A DNA stretch of 61,351 nt from SYIM01 sp041182885 (GTDB lineage: Bacteria > Pseudomonadota > Gammaproteobacteria > Burkholderiales > Burkholderiaceae_E): the NCBI GenBank assembly GCA_049423065.1, contig JBMSQB010000013.1, forward strand, positions 1-61,351, given 5' to 3'. Positions 1 to 9,221 of the stretch are shown here, in pieces. Positions within the stretch are counted from its first letter, which is position 1. The number at the start of each line of letters is the position of its first letter. Both the position numbers and the translations under genes were made by a program. The notes beneath the pieces are model-generated. The model ran no database searches, was not told the DNA's origin, and was given only the letters and a program-made list of their open reading frames with translations.

Positions 1-93
1 CAGGTCCAGGCGCGATCCGATAGTGGATTGGCGCCCTTTGCTAGTACATGTTTGGACCTTACTGCCTACAGTGCCTGCAGGAGGTTCAATGAA

Positions 94-915
94 ATGACCA
101 GCACTATTCTGATCACTGGGGCGTCCAGCGGTATCGGCAGGGCCGCCGCAAAGCGATTTCAATCCGCCGGGTGGAATGTCATCGCCACGATGCGGTCGCC
201 GGAACGAGAGCAGGAGCTCAACACACTGGAACGCGTTCTTGTCACTCGCCTTGATGTCCTGGATCTGTCGTCGATCGACGCGGCCATTGCCGAGTCTCGG
301 GCCCGATTCGGTCGCATAGACGTTCTCTTGAATAACGCGGGCTATGGCGCCTATGGTCCGCTCGAGGCCACACCCATCGAAAAAGTTCGACGCCAGTTCG
401 ACGTGAACGTCATCGGTGTCCTCGCGACCACGAAGGCGTTGCTCCCTCACTTTCGCAACCAACGCAGCGGGACCATCATCAATATCTCCTCCATTGGCGG
501 AAAGATGACCTTTCCTCTCGGGGCGCTGTATCACGGCAGCAAGTTCGCCGTTGAAGGACTGTCCGAGTCGTTGCACTTCGAGCTGTTGCCACTGGGGGTG
601 CGCGTCAAGATCGTTGAACCCGGAATGGTGAGGACCGACTTTGCGGGGCGCTCGTTCGACTTCAGTAACGACCCGGCGCTGAGCGAGTATCAACCGTTGG
701 TTCAGGGACTGCTTTCCGCCTTGGGCCCCATGATGGAAAATGCGTCTTCGCCAGAACTGATTGCAGAAACGATTTTCAGTGCTGCAACGGATGGCGCGGA
801 TCGGATGCGTTATGAGGCTGGTCCCGATGCCGGGCATCTGCTGGCCTCTCGACGAGCCGCTGACGACGCAACTTTTATTGGCGGGATGCGGTCACAGTTT
901 GGACTGGGGGCTTGA
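94..915 (+). CDS. SDR family NAD(P)-dependent oxidoreductase
   Basis: Classical short-chain dehydrogenase of 273 aa. The N-terminal Rossmann loop TGASSGIG (residues 8-15), an NNAG motif and the catalytic YHGSK (Tyr146, Lys150) are all present, so it should be an active NAD(P)(H)-dependent ketone/alcohol oxidoreductase. I place the start at ATG 94 because AGGAGG lies about 9 nt upstream; an in-frame ATG at 28 would add 22 residues not typical of the family. It ends 9 nt before an AraC-type regulator on the same strand, so the two are probably co-transcribed. The substrate is unknown. The DNA here is less G+C-rich than most of the window. Confidence 0.9.
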   Translation: MTSTILITGASSGIGRAAAKRFQSAGWNVIATMRSPEREQELNTLERVLVTRLDVLDLSSIDAAIAESRARFGRIDVLLNNAGYGAYGPLEATPIEKVRRQFDVNVIGVLATTKALLPHFRNQRSGTIINISSIGGKMTFPLGALYHGSKFAVEGLSESLHFELLPLGVRVKIVEPGMVRTDFAGRSFDFSNDPALSEYQPLVQGLLSALGPMMENASSPELIAETIFSAATDGADRMRYEAGPDAGHLLASRRAADDATFIGGMRSQFGLGA

Positions 916-924
916 TGAATCGGC

Positions 925-1938
925 ATGCATTCGACTACCTACGCACTTGACTCGACCTGGCGTCCTCTGCTCAAGGACCTCGGTGTTTCGAGTGTGAACG
1001 TGTTGCGTCGGGCGGGGCTGGCTGATGACTTGCTCAATCGCCCGGGCGTGCGCCTGGAGGCTGACCACTTCCATCGGTTTTGGGAAGGCATTGATTCCGA
1101 ACTTGCAGATCCGGCGTTACCGCTGAAGCTCTGTCAGGCGGTTCGCAGCGAACTGTTCTCGCCGCCGCTTTTTGCTGCGCTCTGTAGTCCCAATTTTCTG
1201 GTTGCTGTGCAGCGAATTGCCCGCTTCAAGGCGCTCGTGGCTCCGATGCGCCTTGAGATTCGCGAAGATCACGACCAGGTGGTGGTGGGGCTTGTCTGGC
1301 CTGAAAAGGGCGGCGTGCCTCCCGCCTCGCTGGTGCTGACCGAGCTTCTGTTCGTGGTGACCCTGGCTCGTATGGGAACTCGGGAACTCGTGCGTCCGCT
1401 GTCTGTCGTGACGACGGCACCGCCAGACGATCAGGAGGCGTATATCAATTTCCTTGGGGTCCGTATCCGGAAAGGTAAACGACACTGTGTCGCCGTTTCG
1501 AGATCAGACGCGTGTCGGCCCTTCCTGACCTCGAACGAGGGTTTGTGGGCAGCGTTTGAGCCCGAACTGCGAAAACGCCTCGCGCAACTGGGGGCGTCGG
1601 TCACCGTCGGGCAGCGTGTGCGGTCTGTCTTGCTTGAAGCGCTCCCAGGTGGGGGCGTCGGGATGGATGACGTTGCGCAAAGGATAGGAATGAGCCGCCG
1701 CTCGCTACAAAGGCACCTTGAGGCGGAGGGGCTCACTTATATGGATCTGCTGCAATCCACACGGCACGCATTGGCGCAGCATTACCTGATGAAAACAGAT
1801 CTGCCGGCAGCAGAGATATCGTTCCTGTTGGGATTTGAAGAACCCAACTCCTTTTTTCGCGCATTCCGTGCGTGGGCTGGCCGGTCACCCGAGAGCTTTC
1901 GGCAGTCATCGCGAGAACTTCCAAAGCCAACCCAATAG
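925..1938 (+). CDS. AraC family transcriptional regulator
   Basis: Protein of 337 aa. The N-terminal ~200 residues resemble the arabinose-binding-type sensory domain found in OruR/ArgR-like AraC regulators (inferred from the overall pattern). The last ~90 residues carry the two helix-turn-helix units: DVAQRIGMSRRSLQRHL, then the second unit ending in LLGFEEPNSFFRAFRAW. It should bind DNA as a transcriptional activator or repressor in response to a small ligand. It follows the SDR gene by 9 nt, and the SDR or the downstream membrane protein are the obvious candidate targets. No operator was identified. Confidence 0.9.
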   Translation: MHSTTYALDSTWRPLLKDLGVSSVNVLRRAGLADDLLNRPGVRLEADHFHRFWEGIDSELADPALPLKLCQAVRSELFSPPLFAALCSPNFLVAVQRIARFKALVAPMRLEIREDHDQVVVGLVWPEKGGVPPASLVLTELLFVVTLARMGTRELVRPLSVVTTAPPDDQEAYINFLGVRIRKGKRHCVAVSRSDACRPFLTSNEGLWAAFEPELRKRLAQLGASVTVGQRVRSVLLEALPGGGVGMDDVAQRIGMSRRSLQRHLEAEGLTYMDLLQSTRHALAQHYLMKTDLPAAEISFLLGFEEPNSFFRAFRAWAGRSPESFRQSSRELPKPTQ

Positions 1939-1981
1939 CGGCTGAGTATTCCCTACACATGTTGAGGAGAGAGGACCCGTC

Positions 1982-2518
1982 ATGGCAGTCACGAATCAGG
2001 GCTTCGCGCTATTTGATGCAATTCAGATTTATTTTCAAGGCGAGAAGATCGAGGCACTTGTTTTCATTCTCCCCATCGGTCTGTTGAGTCTGGTGTTCAG
2101 TGCCTGGCTGTTGACCGATAACCCAAGCAATTTCGCCAAAGGAGTGGCCATACCGCTTCTGTTGATGGGGCTGCTGATGAGCACAGTGGGCAGCGTGGTG
2201 GGGTACCGAACACCCTCTCAGGTGGCCGGGATCGTGCGAGCTATTGAAGCTGATCCGCAAGCGGGTGTTCAGGCTGAGATCAATCGCATGACCAAGGTGA
2301 ACGGCGCATGGCACCTGTATCTGGTCATGTGGGGCTTGTTCGGAGTCGCGGGCTTGCTGCTCCGTTTTGCAACCTCGTCGGAGTTTCTTAGAGGGGTCGG
2401 CATCGCACTGGTCTTCATCGCCGGGGTGGGCTTACTGGTTGACGGCTTTGCGGAGCGGCGAACGCACCCGTACGTTGATGCGCTTCAGGGCCACGCCCGG
2501 CCCGCTGCAATTCAGTAA
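1982..2518 (+). CDS. hypothetical four-helix integral membrane protein
   Basis: Protein of 178 aa that I do not recognise. Four hydrophobic segments are visible: about residues 25-43 (ALVFILPIGLLSLVFSAWL), 51-70, 108-127 and 136-154. A polar stretch between helices 2 and 3 (about residues 72-105) is rich in charged residues and probably forms a loop or short coiled region. The start at ATG 1982 is preceded by a purine-rich GAGGAGAGAGGA ribosome binding site. It lies 43 nt after the AraC regulator on the same strand and may be its target. The coding DNA is distinctly less G+C-rich than the window average. Confidence 0.7.
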   Translation: MAVTNQGFALFDAIQIYFQGEKIEALVFILPIGLLSLVFSAWLLTDNPSNFAKGVAIPLLLMGLLMSTVGSVVGYRTPSQVAGIVRAIEADPQAGVQAEINRMTKVNGAWHLYLVMWGLFGVAGLLLRFATSSEFLRGVGIALVFIAGVGLLVDGFAERRTHPYVDALQGHARPAAIQ

Positions 2519-2601
2519 TATTTGGCGTCTCCCGTTCATCCAGGTCCTGACAGCCGTTTGCATCCCCGACCGTGTCGAAAACTCCCAGAGGCCTTTGAAC
2601 C

Positions 2602-2853
2602 ATGTCGAACGATCTCCCTGAACTGCCGTCAATACCCCTCGGACGGTACCGTCACTACAAGGGCGGCGAGTACGAGGTTCTTGGGGTGGTCAGGCACAGC
2701 GAGTCCCTGGAGCCGATGGTTCTTTATCGGCCGTTATACAACCGCTCCGGTTGCTGGGTCCGCCCTTTTGGCATGTTCCTTGAGTCGGTGGAGCATGGGG
2801 GCAAGTGCCAGCCACGCTTTAGCCTGATCGCTCCCGCGTCGCTTGTTTCCTGA
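2602..2853 (+). CDS. DUF1653 domain-containing protein
   Basis: Small soluble protein of 83 aa matching the DUF1653 pattern: GRYRHYKGGEYEVLGVVRHSE at about residues 14-34, then the conserved YRPLYN segment and an aromatic/glycine turn (CWVRPFGMF). The family has no established function. It is short, single-domain and widespread in proteobacteria. It stands alone, with its 3' end facing the minus-strand Bug gene. The start at ATG 2602 is the only sensible one in frame. Confidence 0.85.
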   Translation: MSNDLPELPSIPLGRYRHYKGGEYEVLGVVRHSESLEPMVLYRPLYNRSGCWVRPFGMFLESVEHGGKCQPRFSLIAPASLVS

Positions 2854-2920
2854 GCGATTGAGACGAAAACGCATCCGCCCACCCGCCCGTCTGCATGCGC
2901 ATGTCCGGAACCTCAGACCG

Positions 2921-3886
2921 TCAATCGGCCTTGATACCGGCGTCCTTGATGACCTTGCTGTACTTGGCGATCTCGTTGCTGATAAACGCCCGGAAGTCTG
3001 CTGGGCCCATGCCTGAAGCCTCCGAACCAAGTCGAGCCAGGGTCTCCCTGACCTCGGGCCGTGCCAGCGCCTTTTGCACTTCACGGTGAAGAGCGGTGGT
3101 GATCTCCAGCGGCGTATTCGCAGGCGCGAGCAGGCCGAACCATGCCAGCGTTTCGTAGCCCTTCACACCAGACTCCTCCAGGGTCGGTACCTCCGGGAGG
3201 CTGGTCGGCCGCTTGGCACTGGTAGCTGCGAGGGCCTTGAGTTTTCCTGCCTTGATCAAGGGCATGACGGATGGGATGTTGATGATCATCGCCTGCACCT
3301 GACCCCCGGCTACATCTGCAACGCCGGGCGCGGCGCCCTTGTAGGGCACATGCAGCAGGTCGAGTCTGGCCATGGAGCGCAGCAACTCCACCGACAGGTG
3401 CGAGAGGCTGCCGTTGCCTGCCGAAGCGATGGTCATGCGGCCAGGCTGCTCGCGCGCCAGCCGGGCAAAGTCGGCATAGCTGGCCACCGGCACATCGCTG
3501 CCCACCACCAGCACGTTGGCAGCTGTGGCGATGAGCGCGACCGGCGAGAAGTCGTTCACGGAGTCGTAGGGCAGGCGTGCGTAAAGGCCGGGCGTCACGC
3601 CGTGCGAGCTGCCATTGCCCAGAAACAGGGTATAGCCGTCTGACACCGACTTGGCCACCACGGCTGCGCCAATGCTGCCACCTGCCCCGGGCCGGTTTTC
3701 AATGACAAAGGGCTGGCCCATCGACTCGCTCATGGACTTGGCCAGCGTGCGGGCCAACAGATCGGAGCCGTCGCCCGCGGTTGACGGCACCACGATTTTG
3801 ACGGGTCGCGTCGGGTACTGGGCGTGAACCAGCCCGCCTGACAGCAGTGCTGAAGCCAGGAGAAAAACTTTTAGAATTGAGCGCAT
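2921..3886 (-). CDS. Bug/TctC family periplasmic solute-binding protein
   Basis: Protein of 321 aa with a signal peptide (hydrophobic residues 4-18, cleavage near VHAQ), then the Bug-family hallmark YPTRPVKIVVPSTAGDGSD and later the RPGAGGSIGAAVVAKS and PYDSVNDFSPVALIA segments. Bug proteins bind organic acids or aromatics in the periplasm; some serve tripartite tricarboxylate transporters or act as sensors. No TctA or TctB gene is in the window. I chose ATG 3886, just before the signal peptide; the longer in-frame extension overlaps the upstream VOC gene. It ends one nucleotide from that gene's stop, so the two are co-transcribed. Confidence 0.93.
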   Translation of the reverse strand: MRSILKVFLLASALLSGGLVHAQYPTRPVKIVVPSTAGDGSDLLARTLAKSMSESMGQPFVIENRPGAGGSIGAAVVAKSVSDGYTLFLGNGSSHGVTPGLYARLPYDSVNDFSPVALIATAANVLVVGSDVPVASYADFARLAREQPGRMTIASAGNGSLSHLSVELLRSMARLDLLHVPYKGAAPGVADVAGGQVQAMIINIPSVMPLIKAGKLKALAATSAKRPTSLPEVPTLEESGVKGYETLAWFGLLAPANTPLEITTALHREVQKALARPEVRETLARLGSEASGMGPADFRAFISNEIAKYSKVIKDAGIKAD

Positions 3887-3887
3887 T

Positions 3888-4787
3888 TCAAGAGGGCCTC
3901 CTGCCCGAACGGAACTCCGGTATGTCTGGTCGCGAACCCCACATGCAGAAGGACTCGGGCGAGAACGGGAATTGACGCGGCCGATGTGTGGCTTCCTCGG
4001 CTGCGCTGATATGCCGCACGCCAGTGGAGTATTCGTAGACCATACCGTCCGGTCCCTCGAAGTAGAGGAACACGGCCCCCGAGGTGGCATGCCGGCCCGG
4101 ACCAAAAACAATCCGCACGCCCTTTTCCTTCAGGAAGTAATACGAGCGCATGATGTCGTCGATATCCTCCACCTGATGATTCACGTGCTGAACCCCGGCG
4201 AAAGTAGACGGAAACAGCGCCAGGGTGTGGTGGACCGTATTGATACGCATGAGCGGCGCATCGCCAATCCAGTCGGATGTGCGAGCCGAAAGCACCTGTG
4301 ACCAGAATGCCTCGTCGGCGGCCGGGTTTCGGGTGCGAAGCCCGATGTGACTGAAGTGGGTGATGCCCGCGTCGCGCGAGAGGAAGGTGCGTGTACCGCT
4401 GTGGAACGGCCGATCGACAACCTCGATGTTGTTGCCGGTGGGGTCCTGGAAACGAATGAACCGCCTGACCCTGCGCTGGGCGCACTCAGTCTCGGTGCCG
4501 AGGTGAACGGGGTGTCCAGCGCGTTCGATTTCTGCCGCGATGCTGTCGAAATCGCCGGGATTCCTGAGATCAAAACCGGTGTAGTGCTCGCCTGGATCAC
4601 CCTCGAAATAGACCAGCGTGTGATCCCGTGTATCGCCCCGGACATCGACCTTGTCCGATCGGAAATACGCCATTCCGCTTTCCCGCGCAATGAGTTGCAG
4701 GCCAACGATGCTGGTGGCGAACCTGATCGCCGAATCGAGATCGGGCGTACCAAGTCGCACGTATCGGATGTCGTGAAGGTTGACCAT
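3888..4787 (-). CDS. two-domain VOC family protein, extradiol-dioxygenase-like
   Basis: Protein of 299 aa with two vicinal-oxygen-chelate modules (about residues 5-125 and 143-265), the architecture of type I extradiol dioxygenases such as BphC. In the second module the expected 2-His-1-Glu metal ligands can be seen: His in FSHIGLR, His in VNHQVED and Glu in GMVYEYS. It is therefore probably a metal-dependent catechol ring-cleavage dioxygenase or a related VOC enzyme; the substrate is unknown. AGGAGGG lies 6 nt before ATG 4787. It sits between the hybrid kinase gene and a Bug gene on the same strand, suggesting a small regulated catabolic unit. Confidence 0.85.
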   Translation of the reverse strand: MVNLHDIRYVRLGTPDLDSAIRFATSIVGLQLIARESGMAYFRSDKVDVRGDTRDHTLVYFEGDPGEHYTGFDLRNPGDFDSIAAEIERAGHPVHLGTETECAQRRVRRFIRFQDPTGNNIEVVDRPFHSGTRTFLSRDAGITHFSHIGLRTRNPAADEAFWSQVLSARTSDWIGDAPLMRINTVHHTLALFPSTFAGVQHVNHQVEDIDDIMRSYYFLKEKGVRIVFGPGRHATSGAVFLYFEGPDGMVYEYSTGVRHISAAEEATHRPRQFPFSPESFCMWGSRPDIPEFRSGRRPS

Positions 4788-4908
4788 GAACGCCCTCCTG
4801 GTGAGCGATGCCTAGACGCGACTGACGGTCGGCGTGGAACGTCGCGATGATAAACCCGTGGCCCGTCATCAGGGCAGCAGGGCGCAGCGCCTGGCGTTCG
4901 GGGCGGCG

Positions 4909-7587
4909 TCACGCACTCGGGCCTGCTCGAATCGTGTCGATTTGCGCGCGGAGCGCCCCCGCCATGATGGGTTTGGCGAGGTGCGCGTTCATGCCCGCAG
5001 CCCGCGCCCGGGCAATGTCGGACTCGAAGGCATAACCGGTGAGTGCCACGATCCGGGTGGCGCGGTTCGGGCCCGGATCCGCGCGGATCTTGCGACACAC
5101 CTCCAGCCCGTTCATCCCAGGCATTTCGATGTCCATCAGGACAAGATCGAAGCGCCGCTGACTCGCTGTGATCAGCGCAGCAGCGCCGTCAGCCGCCTCG
5201 GTGATCCGATGGCCGTCTGCGGCAAGCAGACGGCGTAGCAGTTCCCGGTTGAGTGCCACATCATCGACGATCAGGATATCGAGTGGCTCCCCCATGAGAG
5301 GGCGCGGCTGGGGAAATTGAAGGTCGTTGGCCTCTGGCGCAATCGGCAGCGTGATCACCATCCGAAAGCTTGAGCCTTGTCCTGGCGTTGACACGACGTT
5401 GATCGACCCGCCCATGGCGTCGAGCAGCCGTTTGACAATTGCGAGCCCGAGCCCGGTTCCGCCGTATTGGCGATAGACCGACCGCTCGCCCTGATCGAAA
5501 CGCTTGAAAAGTCTCGACTGCTGCGCCGTGCTGATGCCCGGTCCGGTATCGGTCACCGAGACCGAAAGCGTGATCTGCCCGTCAGGACGGGGGTGCGCGA
5601 CGACGCGCAGGGTGACCGATCCCTCGCGGGTGAATTTCACGGCATTGGAGAGCAGGTTGATGATGATCTGACGAATCCGCGTCGGGTCGCCGCGCAGTCT
5701 GAGGTCCGGAGGGAATTCGCGCGTCACGTCAAATCGCAGCCCCCGTCTCTGGATGTCTGGCTTGAATAGTGCCGAACACGAATCGAGCAGTTCCGACAAC
5801 CCGAAGGGATGACTCTCCAGCTCGAGTTCACCTGCTTCGATCCTGGAGTGCTCCAGGATATCGTTGAGCAGGGTGGTGAGCATCTCTGCAGTGTCGATCA
5901 ACCGCCTCAGATCCGCCTTCTGAGCCGGGATCTGGACTTCCTCTGAGAGAAGTTGTGCGAGTCCGAGAATTCCATTCAGCGGTGTACGAATTTCATGGCT
6001 CAACGAGGCGAGGAAATCTGACTTGGCACGACTGGCTTCTGCCGCCTCCCGGCGGGCCTCGATCAGATCTGACACATCGAGCATCACACCATCCCAAATG
6101 TACTCGGACGAGTTGAGGCGGCGCCTTTTCGCCTTGGACCGCATCTGGCGGACGTGACCATCGCCTCCGGCGATATTGAGCAGCACATCGAGCGTGTCGC
6201 CTGTCCGGGTCTGCTCCCGGATCGACGCGGCCAGGGCTTCGCGGGTCTCAGGGAGGATTCTTCGATTCAGCGCGGCTGATCGCACCTGGGTCAAATCATT
6301 CGCTATGCCCAGGTAGTGCTCCGCGGATGGCGACAGGTAGGTAAAGGTCCAGTTCCAGTCCGCATCAAGACGCGCGGAAAAAAGAACGCCGGGAAATGAA
6401 TCGGTGACACCGCGAAAGCCTCGCCGCAGTTCGTCGAGCGCACTCGCCAACTGGGTTGATTGTGAGCGGATTGACTGGGTGAGATCGTTTACCGCCAGTC
6501 GGACCGGTATGAATTCGTTTGGCAAGCCGGTGAGCGGGGCGATTTCGTGATGCTCGCGTTCAGCTTGATGGATCTGCCTGATCAGCTCGCGAATGGGTTG
6601 GTTCGCCATTCGAATGAGCCAGGCAAAGGTGAATCCGGCGATCAAGGCAATGGTGGCGAGCGCTGCGAAAATTGTTATCTTGGGGGCGAGTATGGCCGAG
6701 TCGATGCTGTCTGCCGGTATCTGCACCACGGTGGTCCAGTTGAGTTCCCCGTTCACACGGTCAATCGATTGGTGTTGCGAAAAGCCAATGAGCCAATCCG
6801 AAGCGTAGCGATTGGTGTGGTGCAGCCAGCCGCTTGAGCGGCCGTCCTCTCGCACCTTCTGAATGGCTTCGTGTCCGATGCCGGCGCCCATCAGGTGGAC
6901 GGTATCTCGCGAAATCACGGACTGGAGCGCTTGCGCCCGATACCGATGTTCTGACGGTAGCGCGTGTATCAGCCTTTCAAACCAGTGACTGCCAAGATGA
7001 GCGGCGATGATGCCGATGGTCTCCCCGTGATCATTCCTGACCGGGTGAGCGAGATCGATGAATCGAAGCGGCTCGGCAGCCTTCGGTCTCGGAACGCGTG
7101 AATTTGCCCCGGCCTCAGCCCCTGACCGGTCGGCTACCGTGGGCCCCCGCAGTCCGGCTTGAAACCAGGGAAGACTGGCAATGGTTTCACCGACCAGCAG
7201 TTCCCCTGTTGCGGCCAGCACTTCGCCCTCCCGGTTCGCGCAGCCGATCCACGCGTAGCTGGGCATTGAGTTTTGCAGAAGATCCAGGTGGTGCTGCAGG
7301 GAGGTCAGGGACTCGGTCGGCCCCATGCGGCAGAGGTCGTTCGCTTGCACGACCAGGTGGGTAATCTTGTGCTCGACATCTGTATTGATCCTCTGTGCAA
7401 GGGCCTCCGCATGACGGGTGACCTGCTCGCCTCGCTCGGATAGCGTTGTTTCACGAAGAATATGATCGACGACCATCGCAATCACGACCGCTGACAGGAC
7501 CATGACCAGCGAAAACGCAGCGAGCATTCTGAAGACCAGCGACACACCTCGTGCCTCGGCTGCCTGCTGACTGACTCCCCGGTCCAT
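4909..7587 (-). CDS. hybrid sensor histidine kinase/response regulator
   Basis: Membrane-bound hybrid kinase of 892 aa. Order: TM1 about 15-43, a large periplasmic sensor region (about 44-298), TM2 about 299-322, a HAMP-like linker, a PAS-like domain (about 385-500), HisKA with phospho-acceptor His531 in SHEIRTPLNG, an HATPase domain (NLLSNAVKF, DTGPGIS, GGTGLGLAI), and a C-terminal receiver with Asp819 in LMDIEMPG. There is no Hpt domain; the divergent gene at 7669 supplies one. I chose ATG 7587 because GGGAG lies 6 nt upstream; longer in-frame starts at 7626 or 7686 would run towards or into the divergent gene. The ligand is unknown. Confidence 0.92.
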   Translation of the reverse strand: MDRGVSQQAAEARGVSLVFRMLAAFSLVMVLSAVVIAMVVDHILRETTLSERGEQVTRHAEALAQRINTDVEHKITHLVVQANDLCRMGPTESLTSLQHHLDLLQNSMPSYAWIGCANREGEVLAATGELLVGETIASLPWFQAGLRGPTVADRSGAEAGANSRVPRPKAAEPLRFIDLAHPVRNDHGETIGIIAAHLGSHWFERLIHALPSEHRYRAQALQSVISRDTVHLMGAGIGHEAIQKVREDGRSSGWLHHTNRYASDWLIGFSQHQSIDRVNGELNWTTVVQIPADSIDSAILAPKITIFAALATIALIAGFTFAWLIRMANQPIRELIRQIHQAEREHHEIAPLTGLPNEFIPVRLAVNDLTQSIRSQSTQLASALDELRRGFRGVTDSFPGVLFSARLDADWNWTFTYLSPSAEHYLGIANDLTQVRSAALNRRILPETREALAASIREQTRTGDTLDVLLNIAGGDGHVRQMRSKAKRRRLNSSEYIWDGVMLDVSDLIEARREAAEASRAKSDFLASLSHEIRTPLNGILGLAQLLSEEVQIPAQKADLRRLIDTAEMLTTLLNDILEHSRIEAGELELESHPFGLSELLDSCSALFKPDIQRRGLRFDVTREFPPDLRLRGDPTRIRQIIINLLSNAVKFTREGSVTLRVVAHPRPDGQITLSVSVTDTGPGISTAQQSRLFKRFDQGERSVYRQYGGTGLGLAIVKRLLDAMGGSINVVSTPGQGSSFRMVITLPIAPEANDLQFPQPRPLMGEPLDILIVDDVALNRELLRRLLAADGHRITEAADGAAALITASQRRFDLVLMDIEMPGMNGLEVCRKIRADPGPNRATRIVALTGYAFESDIARARAAGMNAHLAKPIMAGALRAQIDTIRAGPSA

Positions 7588-7668
7588 CGTATGCTCCCGA
7601 AAGAGGGAATTGAGGTGCTGCGCCATCCAGGCGCGGCGCTTTGATGCGGCCAGCGTTGGAGGTAACCG

Positions 7669-8085
7669 ATGAGCCTGCTCAATCAAACCTTGGTTCAGAC
7701 GCTGCGGGAAGCACTACCGGCCGATGGTCTGGACGCACTCCTGCAAGCGCTCATGGTGCATGTTATTGCCGATTCGAAAGAACTGACGCGGCGGGCGCAG
7801 GCCGGTGACACTCGTGACGTGCTCGTGCTCGCGCACCGGCTCGCAGGCATGGCAGCAAATTTCGGATGTGAGGCCCTGGCGGACGCCCTGAGTCGTATCG
7901 AATTGGAACTGCGGGCCGATCCGGGCCGCGTTCCCTCGCCGGACACGCTGGATCGGGTTGATGGCCTGGCGAGAGCGACAGTCACTGCGCTGGACGAGAT
8001 GATTCGCAGCTGGCGGTCAGCATGCACAAACATGGTTCCGATTAGCGAGTCTGCGGTGCTTGTCCCTCCCGGTGGAAGTGCCTAG
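7669..8085 (+). CDS. stand-alone Hpt (histidine phosphotransfer) domain protein
   Basis: Protein of 138 aa, largely helical, with the Hpt signature LAHRLAGMAANFGCEALA; the expected phosphorylatable residue is His56. It would accept phosphate from a receiver and pass it to another. GGAGGTAACC just upstream of ATG 7669 gives a clear ribosome binding site. It is transcribed divergently from the hybrid histidine kinase, which has HisKA and receiver domains but no Hpt, so the two very probably form one phosphorelay (inference). The final output regulator is not obvious in this neighbourhood. The downstream TRAP operon is a possible target. Confidence 0.88.
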   Translation: MSLLNQTLVQTLREALPADGLDALLQALMVHVIADSKELTRRAQAGDTRDVLVLAHRLAGMAANFGCEALADALSRIELELRADPGRVPSPDTLDRVDGLARATVTALDEMIRSWRSACTNMVPISESAVLVPPGGSA

Positions 8086-8160
8086 AATCATCCGAAAGGT
8101 CCGCTGTAGCGCCAACGCAGGCCTGGTTTCAAACGGCGCACCATCAAAAGGGAGGAGACC

Positions 8161-9219
8161 ATGATCGGACGCTCTTGCGGAGTCGCTGTGTGGCTGGGCC
8201 TGTTCTGTTCGCAGGCGATTGCTCAGCAGGAAATCAAGCTCACGGTCGCATCGGGGCATCCGGCTGTCACCGGTTCAGTGGCGCTGATTCGCGATGTGTT
8301 CATTCCCGAGGTCGACAAGCGTCTGGCCGCAGGGGGCAAGTACAAGATTGTCTGGACTCAATCGTATGCGGGGGCAATCGCCAAGCCCCCCGCCATGCTG
8401 AAGGCCATTGAGGACGGTGCGGCCGATGTGGGGCATGTGCCATTTCTGTTCAATGCTGATCGGCTGCCGCTTGAACAGGTCACTTACGTCACGCCCTTCG
8501 GACCCGAAGACCCGGTCAAGCTCGCACGGGTGATCAACCAGCTGCGCGAGCGTGTGCCCGAGATGAATCAGCAGATTTACAGGCACAAGCAGGTGATCCT
8601 CGCATCGCTCACCACCGATGCCTATCAGATCGTTGCGAAAAAGCCGCTGCCAGGAATTGCCGACTTCAAGGGCGTCAAACTGGGCACTGCGGGTCAGGCG
8701 GCCAACTGGGTGCGCAACACTGGCGCAGTCACGGTGGCCGGCAATCTCACCACCTTCTACAACTCCATGCAGACTGGCGTGTTCGATGGCGTGATCACGT
8801 TCGACACAGCCATCGCAGCCTACAAGTTCCATGAGGTGGCCCCCTACATCAATCAGGTTGGGTTCGGCGCCATGTACGCCTCGGGTCTGACGGTGAACGA
8901 GCGCCGGTGGAAGTCGTTCCCCGATGAGGTACGTCAGGCCTTCCTCGAGGTGGCTCCGATCTACGAGACCAAATCTGCCGAGTATTACCGCGATGCCGGC
9001 GAGAAAAGCATCCGGGACGCGCTGGCACAGGGTGCCAGGCTGGTGCCAGTCACAGCGGCCGAGCGCGCGAGGCTTGCTGCCATGCTGCCCAACATCGCCT
9101 TGGAGTGGGCCAAAGCGGCTGAGGCCAAGGGTCTGCCAGGGCTTCGTACACTCAAGACCTACATGGAACTCAGCCGTGCAGCGGGCGTGGCGCACGCGCG
9201 GGCCTGGGACCAGGAATAG
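8161..9219 (+). CDS. TRAP transporter substrate-binding protein, DctP type
   Basis: Periplasmic protein of 352 aa with a signal peptide (residues 1-22, ending SQAIAQ) and the DctP/TAXI-like fold pattern: a GAADVGHVPF segment early, GVKLGTAGQAANWVRN in the middle, and GVFDGVITFDTAIAAYKFHEV near residue 220. It captures an organic acid for the DctQ/DctM permease encoded immediately downstream (2-nt gap). GGGAGGAG precedes ATG 8161. The ligand is unknown; family members bind C4-dicarboxylates, keto acids or aromatics. Confidence 0.92.
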   Translation: MIGRSCGVAVWLGLFCSQAIAQQEIKLTVASGHPAVTGSVALIRDVFIPEVDKRLAAGGKYKIVWTQSYAGAIAKPPAMLKAIEDGAADVGHVPFLFNADRLPLEQVTYVTPFGPEDPVKLARVINQLRERVPEMNQQIYRHKQVILASLTTDAYQIVAKKPLPGIADFKGVKLGTAGQAANWVRNTGAVTVAGNLTTFYNSMQTGVFDGVITFDTAIAAYKFHEVAPYINQVGFGAMYASGLTVNERRWKSFPDEVRQAFLEVAPIYETKSAEYYRDAGEKSIRDALAQGARLVPVTAAERARLAAMLPNIALEWAKAAEAKGLPGLRTLKTYMELSRAAGVAHARAWDQE

Positions 9220-9221
9220 GA

